Positions 7,123 to 15,170 of a stretch of 34,202 nucleotides of DNA are shown piece after piece. Each line of letters begins with the position of its first letter. Position 1 is the stretch's first letter. The notes under the pieces are model-generated. The model worked only from the letters and a program-made list of their open reading frames with translations. It searched no databases and had not been told where the DNA came from. The position numbers were made by a program, and so were the translations under genes. Source of the stretch: Bacteroidota bacterium (GTDB taxonomy: Bacteria; Bacteroidota; Bacteroidia; B-17B0; Aurantibacillaceae); NCBI GenBank assembly GCA_025363015.1, contig JANYEQ010000107.1:1-34202 (forward strand), given 5' to 3'.

Positions 7123-8499
7123 CTATGCTAAGCTGTATTCGGGCAACGACACAATTTTTAAAATCATTTCTTTTTGTCCCAGGGCAGTATCGCTTTTTAT
7201 TTTATTAATTACTTTTAGTAAAGGTTGTTTTAATAAATATATTTTTAATAATTTGTCAAATTCTAGGCCTTTTGTTTCTTCTAAAATGGGGGTCCAATTA
7301 ACTTCTGTTTCTAATTTTTTATTTGTAAAAATATATTCTTTTGCTTGGTCATCAGGGTCGTCAATTTTTTCGGCTACTTCTAATTCGCTGTTATTTAATA
7401 ATGCCGAGGGTAATTTCATGCGTAACAATAATGTAGAGCTATCTATAAATAATTTACCACCTGGCCAACCTGCAACATTTGGCGGAAAAAATAATTGCAT
7501 TCCTAAATTACGTTGTAACTGAAATATTAATTTATAGTTTGAATAAGTGATAGAAAATTGACGTGATAAACCCACCAAATAATCAATAGGCGATTTAATA
7601 TTACAGCCCATATTTTCTCCATCAAAAAACCAAGCACTTGTAACTATTTTTTTAATTAATGCCCCTGTATTATATTGATTTTGATAATAAAAATCGGCTA
7701 ACTGTTTTACGCGTTCTTCGTTTATAGTTTCGTTTACATAATATTTATACATTTTTTTTGTAATATAATAAGCGGTTTGTTTATTACTAATAAGCATATT
7801 TATTACATCTTCGCCACCAAAATTACCTTTTTGATTAAAAATAATTTTCTCATCCGCATCGTGTTGTTTTTCTTTAAATTCAAAATCGCGTGTATCTTTA
7901 TTTATAGTCCATCCGGTAAATGCTCTGGCGGCTTCTTTAATATCATTTTCGGTATAATTGCCTCGGCCTAATGTAAATAATTCCATCACCTCTCGTGCAA
8001 AATTTTCGTTAGGATGTTGTTTTTTATTTTGTTGATTATTTAAATACAAAATCATAGCAGGGCTTTTACTTACCTCTACTAATAAATCTCTAAAACTACC
8101 AAAAGCAAATTTGCGATGAATGTTATTTAATTCCTGCATGGCAAAAGGATCGCGAATACGACAGGCAAAATGGTTGTGCCAAAACAAGGTTTGTTTTTCG
8201 ACCAAATTACTTTTGGTTGAAATTATTTTTTTTACCCACGCAATATTTAATTCTTGTAATTTTTCGTTAACGAGTTGTTGAAATTCTTTTTTATTCATTC
8301 CCTCTTCCATGGCGTCTTTTCGGTTGGGAATATCTTCTTTTTTTATGTCGTTTAAATAGGTGGGGATAGAGGATGAAACAATTAGATTGTTTACAATTTC
8401 GGTTAATGTTTTTTGTTGTAATAGCTTAGCCTCAGCGTATGAAATGCCAAAACCCAAGCGACTATACAGATGAAAAATTTGACTTAAAGGAGTAGGCAT
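7123..8499 (-). CDS. DUF1800 family protein
   Basis: A 458-residue protein of the DUF1800 family, mostly alpha-helical with unknown activity. Family blocks visible are HLYSRLGFGISYAEA at the N-terminus, KQTLFWHNHFA near residue 105 (the WHNHF motif), NFAREVMELFTLGRGNYTE near 165-185, the AARAFTGW block, and FPPNVAGWPGGKLFIDSST near 335-355. No cleavable signal peptide is obvious at this start, whereas its partner DUF1501 has a Tat-type leader. It stands upstream of DUF1501, DUF3820 and the seven-TM gene on the same strand, and downstream of a lipoprotein gene (103-base gap). DUF1800/DUF1501 pairs are widespread, implying a joint role that remains uncharacterised. Confidence 0.93.
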   Translation of the reverse strand: MPTPLSQIFHLYSRLGFGISYAEAKLLQQKTLTEIVNNLIVSSSIPTYLNDIKKEDIPNRKDAMEEGMNKKEFQQLVNEKLQELNIAWVKKIISTKSNLVEKQTLFWHNHFACRIRDPFAMQELNNIHRKFAFGSFRDLLVEVSKSPAMILYLNNQQNKKQHPNENFAREVMELFTLGRGNYTENDIKEAARAFTGWTINKDTRDFEFKEKQHDADEKIIFNQKGNFGGEDVINMLISNKQTAYYITKKMYKYYVNETINEERVKQLADFYYQNQYNTGALIKKIVTSAWFFDGENMGCNIKSPIDYLVGLSRQFSITYSNYKLIFQLQRNLGMQLFFPPNVAGWPGGKLFIDSSTLLLRMKLPSALLNNSELEVAEKIDDPDDQAKEYIFTNKKLETEVNWTPILEETKGLEFDKLLKIYLLKQPLLKVINKIKSDTALGQKEMILKIVSLPEYSLA

Positions 8500-8602
8500 A
8501 TTTTTTTAGATGATTAAACTTTATAGAAGTTTAAGTTAGTTAATTATATTTAGCTAAAATTATTAAAAGCAGAAACAGTTAGCTAATTAAAATAACAAAC
8601 TA

Positions 8603-9181
8603 TTAGTAACGAATAGCCGCACCCAATCCGGCCATTAATGCTAATATTATTATGCCTACAATGATAATTAAAATAGCTTGTAAGGGTGGGAAAACACTAA
8701 ATAAATAAAGTAAAAGAATAGCTATTACTACTATTGCAGTAATAAATAAGTAGGCTATATAAATATTTTCAAATATTTCGAGTATATCCCCTAACTTATT
8801 TTTATTTTTTATGGTTAGTTCTTTATTAATTCTACTTTTTTTGCTTTCAACATTAACTGGTAGTAAGCTACTTTGAGTTCTTATGCTATTATTTAGTTGG
8901 GTGTTTATGCCATTATGTTTGATAAAATTTTGGTCTGTAGCATCATTACTTTTTTTAGTTAAAGGGGTTAGTGTCTTTGCAATTTCAACATCTGTTTTGG
9001 CTATAGGGGCTTGTATTTTTTTGTTGTGACTGGTTGTGTGACTTTTTTCGAAACTATTTTTGCCACTTGTTGATGTAATAAAAAAACCATTATTATACCT
9101 GCGTTTTTGTAACGAAAATTTATAACCGCAAGAGCTTATTAAAGCGCAAAGTATTAAAATTAAAAGGTAATTTTTTTTCAT
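8603..9181 (-). CDS. Lipoprotein with two C-terminal membrane segments
   Basis: A 192-residue protein with a type II signal (ALISSC, lipid cysteine at residue 18) followed by GYKFSLQKRRYNNGFFI. The basic K/QKRRYNxGF segment right after the cysteine is a recurrent feature of small Bacteroidota lipoproteins. Residues 30-135 are low-complexity, Ser/Thr/Lys/Asn-rich and probably disordered. Two strongly hydrophobic helices follow at about 138-160 and 168-188, ending GLGAAIRY. A protein with both an N-terminal lipid anchor and a C-terminal helical hairpin would stay at the inner membrane. I do not know its function. It may be first in the series that continues into DUF1800; GNAT lies 41 bases upstream on the same strand. 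Confidence 0.8.
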   Translation of the reverse strand: MKKNYLLILILCALISSCGYKFSLQKRRYNNGFFITSTSGKNSFEKSHTTSHNKKIQAPIAKTDVEIAKTLTPLTKKSNDATDQNFIKHNGINTQLNNSIRTQSSLLPVNVESKKSRINKELTIKNKNKLGDILEIFENIYIAYLFITAIVVIAILLLYLFSVFPPLQAILIIIVGIIILALMAGLGAAIRY

Positions 9182-9222
9182 TGAACATAAAATTACAAAA
9201 AATACCGTTACATATGTACTTA

Positions 9223-9717
9223 CTACACTTTTTTACCCACAATAATTAAATCGCGCATTACGCCATCCATATTTGCAATTGCCGGAAAGTTTGCCCAATT
9301 GGTAAAACCAAATTGATAAAATAAATTTAAACTGGGCGTATTATGCCCAAAAATAAAACCTAATAATGAGTGTATTTTTAATACTGGCGCTTCGTTAATT
9401 GCTTTTTGTAAACAGGCTTTACCTAAACCATTGCCTCTATATTTTTCTTCTAAATAAATACTTACTTCTACACAACCATCATAAGCGGGTCTACCATAAA
9501 AGCTGTTAAAACTTAACCAACCTGCATACTCATTGTTATAATTTACAAGCCAAAGTGGGCGGTTTGTTGTATTGTGTGCATTAAACCAAGCTAATTTACT
9601 TTCAACACTAACGGGTTCTAAATCAGCAGTTACAAGCCTACTGGCTATGGTGCTATTATAGGTATTAACAATTTTTGGTAAATCGTTTAAAGTGGCATTT
9701 ATAAATTGTGTATTCAT
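9223..9717 (-). CDS. GNAT-family N-acetyltransferase
   Basis: A 164-residue cytosolic acetyl-CoA-dependent acetyltransferase, nearest in look to the phosphinothricin/PAT-type (MnaT-like) subgroup. The acetyl-CoA pyrophosphate loop is EKYRGNGLGKA at about residues 91-101 (R/QxxGxG/A). The N-terminus (INATLNDLPKIVNTYNSTIASR) and the late LGFIFGHNTPSLNLFYQFGF block (the usual site for N..s..ly...GF) fit the subgroup. The likely acceptor is a small amine or amino acid, but the substrate cannot be read from the sequence. A terminator hairpin belonging to the tRNA gene lies immediately upstream of the ATG, so its own promoter must sit in that short stretch or readthrough must occur. Confidence 0.9.
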   Translation of the reverse strand: MNTQFINATLNDLPKIVNTYNSTIASRLVTADLEPVSVESKLAWFNAHNTTNRPLWLVNYNNEYAGWLSFNSFYGRPAYDGCVEVSIYLEEKYRGNGLGKACLQKAINEAPVLKIHSLLGFIFGHNTPSLNLFYQFGFTNWANFPAIANMDGVMRDLIIVGKKV

Positions 9718-9731
9718 TGCAAATTTTATTT

Positions 9732-9764
9732 AAAAAAAAATCCCTCAGAAAATCTAAGGGATTT
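9732..9764 (-). terminator. Rho-independent terminator of tRNA-Gln
   Basis: AAATCCCT pairs with AGGGATTT (9738-9745 with 9757-9764), with an inner AGA/TCT extension. On the minus strand it is followed by a run of nine T. It starts about 15 bases past the tRNA 3' end. Confidence 0.85.
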
Positions 9765-9779
9765 AAAATTTAAGTTTAG

Positions 9780-9850
9780 TTGCCCGAGCTGGATTCGAAC
9801 CAACATAGTCAGAACCAAAAACTGAAGTCCTGCCATTAGACGATCGGGCA
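9780..9850 (-). tRNA. tRNA-Gln (anticodon TTG)
   Basis: A full cloverleaf can be drawn on the minus strand. The acceptor is TGCCCGA with TCGGGCA (7 bp). The D stem is GTC/GAC with loop TAATGGCAG. The anticodon arm is TCAGT-TTTTGGT-TCTGA, giving anticodon TTG (reads CAA). The variable loop is CTAT, and the T arm is GTTGG-TTCGAAT-CCAGC. The discriminator base is A and CCA is not encoded. Positions 31 and 39 form a U-U mismatch at the top of the anticodon stem. A promoter (9881-9910) precedes and a terminator (9732-9764) follows, so it is a single-gene unit, divergent from the DUF2723 gene. Confidence 0.92.
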
Positions 9851-9880
9851 TTTTTGTTAAAAGAACTTAATTTTGAGTGG

Positions 9881-9910
9881 CAAAGATACTATTTTTTTAT
9901 TTATTGCAAA
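9881..9910 (-). promoter_or_regulatory. Promoter of tRNA-Gln
   Basis: On the minus strand TTTG (9907-9910) and TATCTTTG (9881-9888) are separated by 18 bases, matching the Bacteroidota -33/-7 arrangement. The tRNA 5' end is 31 bases downstream. Confidence 0.7.
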
Positions 9911-9954
9911 TAAATTTACAAAAAAAACGTTCTTCGTAAAACCAAGTAAAATTG

Positions 9955-9962
9955 TATCTTCG
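9955..9962 (+). promoter_or_regulatory. Candidate -7 box for the DUF2723 gene
   Basis: TATCTTCG differs from TAnnTTTG by one base. It ends 12 bases before the ATG at 9975, which implies a very short leader. No TTG is seen at -33. Confidence 0.35.
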
Positions 9963-9974
9963 CAAACATTAATT

Positions 9975-12900
9975 ATGATGACTAAAGAATTTAAAAAATT
10001 AAACAACCTCGCTGGATGGATTGTTTGGGCTATTGCCACCATTACGTATTGCTGCACCATTGAGCCCACGGCTAGTTTTTGGGATTGTGGCGAGTACATC
10101 GCCTGTTCATATAAATTAGAGGTTGGTCACCCACCTGGTGCTCCCTTCTTTTTATTATTAGGGCGTTTTTTCTCACTATTAGGGGGTGGCGATCCATCAA
10201 CTGCTGCCATGATGATAAATATTATGAGCGCCTTATCAAGCTCGTTTAGTATATTATTTTTATTTTGGACAATTACTCGCCTTGGCATTAAAGCCTACGG
10301 CAAAAAAGTAGCAGATTTAGCTCAAGGTCAACAATGGGCGGTAATTGGCGCTGGTATTGTTGGCGCATTGGCCTACACGTTTTCCGATTCGTTTTGGTTT
10401 AGTGCTGTTGAGGGCGAGGTTTACGCCATGAGTAGCTTTTTTACTGCCATTGTATTTTGGGCCATTTTAAAATGGGACGAGGAAGATAGCCTTAACCCAA
10501 CAGGTGCTTTACGTTGGATAGTATTAATTAGTTATTTAGTAGGTTTATCCATTGGGGTCCATTTACTAAACTTATTAGTAATACCAGCCATTGGCTATGT
10601 AATTTATTTTAAAAAATACAAATTTAGTTGGAAAGGTTTTTTTATTGCAGGCTTTGCATCGGTGGGTATTTTAGCCTTTGTACAAAATTTATTAATTACA
10701 AAATTTGTAAAATTTTTAAGCGATTACGAAGTGTTTTTTACCAACAAAATTCACTTGGGCTTTAGTAGTGGTACCATTGTTTTTTGTTTATTGTTAGTTA
10801 CAGCTTTATCTTTTTTAATTTCGTACACCATTAATAAAAACGAAAAACATTACAAATTGGGCTTTTATGCCACTATTGGTTTTGCTGGTTTTGCAGTATT
10901 AACAGGCCAAAATGGTAGTGATATGTTTTTTAGATTAGTTTTTTTAGGCGCCATTGTTTACCTTATTCATAAATTTAAACAAAGCACTATTACTTTAAAT
11001 ACAGTATTTTTAAGTTTTGCCACTATTTTAATTGGTTTCTCTTCGTTTTTTGTGTTGGTAATTCGCTCGCAAGCTAACCCACCTATGGATGAAAACGATC
11101 CTGAAAATGCACCAAATATGTTATCGTATTTATTACGCGAACAATACGGTGATTGGCCTGTACTTTATGGTCAGTATTACAATGCGCCTCAACGCTCTCG
11201 TAACGAGTTTGGCGATGGCACGCCTGTTTATGGTAAAGATGAGACTGCAAAAAATTACCGTGTAATCGATTCTCGCAAAAACAGTATTCCTAAATACGAA
11301 AAAGAGTTTTGTACCGTTTTCCCACGTATGTGGAGCGGCCAATCGCATCACGAATCGGCTTACAAATATTGGGGTAATATTACCGAAAACCATAAAAATA
11401 AAGTAGTAGAAGGCCGCGATGGGCAACCCCAAACTATTGAAATACCTACAATGGCAGCTAATTTAAATTACTTTTTTAGTTACCAAATTAACTTTATGTA
11501 TTGGCGTTATTTTTGTTGGAATTTTATTGGCAGACAAAATGATGTACAAGGATTGATGCGAAATAGCATGGAGGGTAATTGGGTTTCAGGCATAAAACCC
11601 TTTGATGATGCACGTTTAGATAGCGATACTTCTCAAAAAATTCACCGCGATAAAAATAATTTTGCAAATAACCATTTTTATGCCCTGCCATTTATTTTAG
11701 GTTTATTAGGTTTGTTTTTTCACTTTAAAAAAGATAAACCAAACGCTTGGATTGTGTTGTGTTTCTTCTTATTAACGGGCTTAGCCATTGTTATTTATTT
11801 AAATCAAACCCCTTATCAACCACGCGAACGTGATTATGCCTATACGGGCAGCTTTTATGCCTTTGCCATTTGGATAGGTTTTGGCGTGTTATTTTTATAC
11901 GATTTACTAAGCAAAAAAGCGGCCACAATTGGCGCTGCTGTTGGCGCCACCGCTTTAAGCTTAATAGTACCAAGTATTATGGCTAAAGAAGGTTGGAATG
12001 ATCACGACCGCTCGCTTAGAACTTTATCGCGCGATTGTGCTATTAATTACTTACAAAGTTGTGCGCCAAATGCTATTTTATTTACCAATGGCGATAATGA
12101 TACCTTCCCACTTTGGTATGCGCAAGAAGTAGAAGGCATACGTACCGATGTGCGTGTAGTAAATTTAAGTTTATTGCAAACCGATTGGTACATCCGCCAA
12201 ATGCGCCGTGCAGCGTATGATAGCAAGCCAATACCGTTTACAATAGATGAGAAAAAATTAGAAGCCTCAAAGCTGGAGGTAGTTTACATTACAGGTCACG
12301 ACTCAAAACCAATGAACGTTGGCGAAGCCGTTAAATTTGTGCAAAGCGACGATCCTAATGATAAGTTAGATAACGGGGGTGAATTAATTGATGTATTACC
12401 TACCCGTAGCTTTTATGTAAACGTTGATAGTTTAAAGGTAATGCGTAATAAAGTTGTTGCCGTAAAAGATACTGCTCGCCTTACCAAACGTATAAGTTGG
12501 GATTTAGGTGGCCGTAGCTACATTACTAAAAATGATTTAATGGTGTTAGATTTAGTGGCACACAACGATTGGAGTCGCCCTATTTATTTTGCCGTTACCA
12601 CTGGTGACGAAGCATACGTAGGTTTAAAAAAATACTTTCAGTTAGAGGGTTTAGCTTACCGTTTTGTACCTATTAAACAAACCGAAAACGAAGAAGCGCA
12701 GGGTGGCAGAGTAAATACCGATGCGATGTATGATAACATTATGAATAAGTTTTTGTGGGGTGGTATGGATAAAAAAGGTGTAAACTTAGATGAAAATTGC
12801 GTACGCATGACGGGCAATTTACGCATGCAAATGAGCGTATTGGCGGGTGCACTAATAAATGAAGGCAAAAACAAAAAAGCCAAAGCGGTATTAGATAAGT

Positions 12901-13256
12901 GTTTACAGGTAATGCCTGATGAAAATGTAGCCTATGATGCAACTATTTTTACAATATGTGGTACCTATTACCAACTAAAAGAAACAAAAATTGCGAACGA
13001 GTTAGCACAAAAATTATTTACCATTTTTGAGGGCGATTTAAAAATTTATAATGCACAAAAACCAAATCATAGAGCGGCTTTTCAACGTGAAATGAACCAA
13101 GCTAAAGAAATTTTAAAACGTTTAGCAGGTTTAACACAACAGTATAAGCAAGATGCTTTGAGTAAAGAGTTTGTGCAACGCTTAAGCGCTATTATCCCCC
13201 CTGAGGAGTTAATGCCCGAAGGCGACCAACAAACACAAGGTGTGCCTGTAAATTAA
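9975..13256 (+). CDS. DUF2723 protein, putative protein O-mannosyltransferase (TMEM260-like)
   Basis: A 1093-residue polytopic membrane protein. I start it at the ATG at 9975 (MMTKEFKKLNNLAGW) since the open frame upstream crosses the tRNA promoter region. Residues 12-60 carry the hallmark FWDCGEY (D37, E40) and GHPPGAP, the luminal catalytic-loop blocks of GT-C fold enzymes that use a lipid-phosphate sugar. About ten hydrophobic helices follow up to about residue 680. A large soluble C-terminal part holds the conserved GDNDTFPLWYAQEVEGIR block and a helical TPR-like tail. Eukaryotic TMEM260 is a protein O-mannosyltransferase with the same DUF2723 domain, so a role in periplasmic protein O-glycosylation is likely but inferred. 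It is monocistronic and ends at a strong terminator. Confidence 0.9.
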   Translation: MMTKEFKKLNNLAGWIVWAIATITYCCTIEPTASFWDCGEYIACSYKLEVGHPPGAPFFLLLGRFFSLLGGGDPSTAAMMINIMSALSSSFSILFLFWTITRLGIKAYGKKVADLAQGQQWAVIGAGIVGALAYTFSDSFWFSAVEGEVYAMSSFFTAIVFWAILKWDEEDSLNPTGALRWIVLISYLVGLSIGVHLLNLLVIPAIGYVIYFKKYKFSWKGFFIAGFASVGILAFVQNLLITKFVKFLSDYEVFFTNKIHLGFSSGTIVFCLLLVTALSFLISYTINKNEKHYKLGFYATIGFAGFAVLTGQNGSDMFFRLVFLGAIVYLIHKFKQSTITLNTVFLSFATILIGFSSFFVLVIRSQANPPMDENDPENAPNMLSYLLREQYGDWPVLYGQYYNAPQRSRNEFGDGTPVYGKDETAKNYRVIDSRKNSIPKYEKEFCTVFPRMWSGQSHHESAYKYWGNITENHKNKVVEGRDGQPQTIEIPTMAANLNYFFSYQINFMYWRYFCWNFIGRQNDVQGLMRNSMEGNWVSGIKPFDDARLDSDTSQKIHRDKNNFANNHFYALPFILGLLGLFFHFKKDKPNAWIVLCFFLLTGLAIVIYLNQTPYQPRERDYAYTGSFYAFAIWIGFGVLFLYDLLSKKAATIGAAVGATALSLIVPSIMAKEGWNDHDRSLRTLSRDCAINYLQSCAPNAILFTNGDNDTFPLWYAQEVEGIRTDVRVVNLSLLQTDWYIRQMRRAAYDSKPIPFTIDEKKLEASKLEVVYITGHDSKPMNVGEAVKFVQSDDPNDKLDNGGELIDVLPTRSFYVNVDSLKVMRNKVVAVKDTARLTKRISWDLGGRSYITKNDLMVLDLVAHNDWSRPIYFAVTTGDEAYVGLKKYFQLEGLAYRFVPIKQTENEEAQGGRVNTDAMYDNIMNKFLWGGMDKKGVNLDENCVRMTGNLRMQMSVLAGALINEGKNKKAKAVLDKCLQVMPDENVAYDATIFTICGTYYQLKETKIANELAQKLFTIFEGDLKIYNAQKPNHRAAFQREMNQAKEILKRLAGLTQQYKQDALSKEFVQRLSAIIPPEELMPEGDQQTQGVPVN

Positions 13257-13273
13257 TTATATTTTTATAAAAT

Positions 13274-13308
13274 AAAACCTCGCATTAATAATTTAATGCG
13301 AGGTTTTT
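13274..13308 (+). terminator. Strong terminator after the DUF2723 gene
   Basis: A perfect 15-bp stem (AAAACCTCGCATTAA with TTAATGCGAGGTTTT) closes the 4-base loop TAAT and ends in a T run. It is symmetrical, so it can also stop the convergent permease transcript. Confidence 0.9.
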
Positions 13309-13504
13309 AATTTAAAACAAAATCTTTTCTTAACTGTTTATAGCAATAAATCTTTTGTATAATTGAAGCTTAGCGTCAATGCTATAAATTTCTTTTCTTT
13401 AATTTTATACTCAATTAAAACTATATGCCTATATGGTTAAAAAAAATTAAAACTAAACAATACTAATTGCTGTTTGTATAATCGTAGCTATTATTATTTG
13501 TGGT

Positions 13505-14323
13505 TTAAGCCAAATCAGCAAAATAAGCTTCAGTTTTTCTAAAATATACCAAGCCAATTATAAATAAAATTACCGACGATAAAATACTTAGTAAATTTAT
13601 TTGTAAATATAATTGCCCAATGCCAATACCAGCTCTAAATAAATTTAAGGGTGCTGTCATAGGGTTTAAGGCCATTACTATTTTTAAATATATGTTGGAC
13701 GTAATAGTTATAGGATAAATTACGGGTGTTAAAAACAATAAAAATTGCACCAAAAACGGGATTATATATCTAAAGTCGCGATACTTTACATTTAATGCTG
13801 CCAAAAAAGTACCAATGCCAAATGTGGCTACACTTGTTAATACTACTGCTACAGGAAAATAGATAATGGCTTGCCACATAAAACCCACATGATTAAATAA
13901 ACAAAACACTATAAACACCGTAAAAGCCATAAAAAAATCGAATACACCTACAAGCACTGCCGATATTGGTATTATTAAACGTGGAAAATAAATTTTTTTA
14001 ATAATGTTGGCATTTGCCACCATGCTATTGCCTGCATTGCTAATACCACTGCTAAAAATGCCCCACAATACCAGGCCACTTAATGCAAATACTACATAAG
14101 GCGTTTGCATATTGGTGTAGTTTACAATGGCTTTACCTATAAAAAACGAAAACAAAAGTGCCATTGCCAAGGGTTGTACCACCGCCCACAAAAAACCCAA
14201 CACCGTTTGCTTGTACTTAACTTTTATATCGCGCAAGGTAAAAAAATAAAATAGCTCACGGTATTCCCACAATTCCTTTAAGCCTATGCTAAATTTATTT
14301 TGTGGTTTTATTTCGTATTCCAT
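13505..14323 (-). CDS. Polysaccharide ABC-2 transporter permease (Wzm-like)
   Basis: A 272-residue inner-membrane permease of the ABC-2 type, O-antigen/teichoic-acid exporter branch (Wzm, TagG, KpsM). The amphipathic start LKELWEYRELFYFFTLRDIKVKYKQTVLGFLWAVVQPL is the classic cytoplasmic interface helix plus first membrane segment. Six hydrophobic segments follow, with a conserved NPMTAPLNLFR near residue 215. It should export a lipid-linked glycan with an ATPase partner (Wzt). Neither neighbour is an ATPase: downstream is the convergent DUF2723 gene and upstream is the divergent DUF4159 gene, so the partner must be encoded elsewhere. It could work with the fucose/WecA genes 4 kb away, an inference from context only. 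Confidence 0.92.
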   Translation of the reverse strand: MEYEIKPQNKFSIGLKELWEYRELFYFFTLRDIKVKYKQTVLGFLWAVVQPLAMALLFSFFIGKAIVNYTNMQTPYVVFALSGLVLWGIFSSGISNAGNSMVANANIIKKIYFPRLIIPISAVLVGVFDFFMAFTVFIVFCLFNHVGFMWQAIIYFPVAVVLTSVATFGIGTFLAALNVKYRDFRYIIPFLVQFLLFLTPVIYPITITSNIYLKIVMALNPMTAPLNLFRAGIGIGQLYLQINLLSILSSVILFIIGLVYFRKTEAYFADLA

Positions 14324-14430
14324 TTTTAATATTTTTTAGAGTGATGAATAGTACACAGAACATAATGTTATAAATGTAAGTATCAAATTTCAATTAGTAA
14401 AATTGTTTATTTTTATTGTAAATTTATAGG

Positions 14431-15120
14431 ATGTTACAAAAGTATTTTTTATTTAAAATAAGTTTAGTAGTGGCCATTGTTTTATCCTTCTCTTTTAAAA
14501 CAAAGCCACCCTTTGCCTACCAAATTGCTGTTTTAAAATACAACGGCGGTGGCGATTGGTATGCAAATTTAGAAACATCATTGCCCAATTTAATTAAATT
14601 TTGCAACGATAATTTAAAAACAAGCATTAACCCAGAGCAAGCTACCATTGATGTGGGCAGTGCCGAAATTTTTAATTTCCCGTTTATTCACATGACGGGT
14701 CATGGTAATGTTATTTTTAATAATCAAGAAACTGAAAATTTACGCAACTATTTAATTGGCGGCGGCTTTTTACACGTAAGCGATAATTATGGAATGGATA
14801 AATTTATTCGTCCGCAATTAAAAAAAATTTTTCCTGAATTAGATTTGGTAGAACTACCCTTTACACATCCTATCTACCACCAAAAATTTAATTTCGAAAA
14901 CGGTTTACCAAAAATTCACGAACATGATAATGCAGCACCCAAGGGCTTTGGTTTAATATACAAAGGACGCTTGGTTTGTTTTTATGATTTTGAATGCGAT
15001 TTAGGTGATGGTTGGGAAAGCCCAGAAATACATAAAGATAGCGAAGAAGCGCGCAACAAAGCCTTAAAGATGGGCGCAAACATTATTAGTTATGCTTTTA
15101 TGGGTTTTGATAAAAAGTAA
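14431..15120 (+). CDS. DUF4159 domain protein, exported
   Basis: A 229-residue protein with an N-terminal hydrophobic signal or anchor (residues 5-24). The rest is a DUF4159 domain, a glutamine-amidotransferase-like fold of unknown activity. Family blocks are visible: LKYNGGGDWYAN near residue 35, FIHMTGHG, GGFLHVSDNYGMDKF and LPFTHPIYHQKF. The cysteine expected for a catalytic amidotransferase is not obvious, so a binding role is as likely. In other Bacteroidota such proteins often stand beside MoxR/DUF58 genes, but here the neighbour is a DUF5686 gene 50 bases downstream on the same strand. The ATG at 14431 gives a normal signal sequence. Confidence 0.9.
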   Translation: MLQKYFLFKISLVVAIVLSFSFKTKPPFAYQIAVLKYNGGGDWYANLETSLPNLIKFCNDNLKTSINPEQATIDVGSAEIFNFPFIHMTGHGNVIFNNQETENLRNYLIGGGFLHVSDNYGMDKFIRPQLKKIFPELDLVELPFTHPIYHQKFNFENGLPKIHEHDNAAPKGFGLIYKGRLVCFYDFECDLGDGWESPEIHKDSEEARNKALKMGANIISYAFMGFDKK

Positions 15121-15170
15121 TTTTTATTAGTGTAACTATTTAATCTATATATCCGTCTTACAACAAAGCA

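Noticed and set aside
9873-9974. N-terminal extension of the DUF2723 protein from an upstream in-frame ATG.
   Set aside because: The extension crosses the tRNA promoter and a -7-like box and has no membrane or domain match; the ATG at 9975 fits the family start.
14419-14426. TAAATTTA as a -7 box for the DUF4159 gene.
   Set aside because: It is 4 bases from the ATG and lacks the final G, so chance in AT-rich DNA is as likely.
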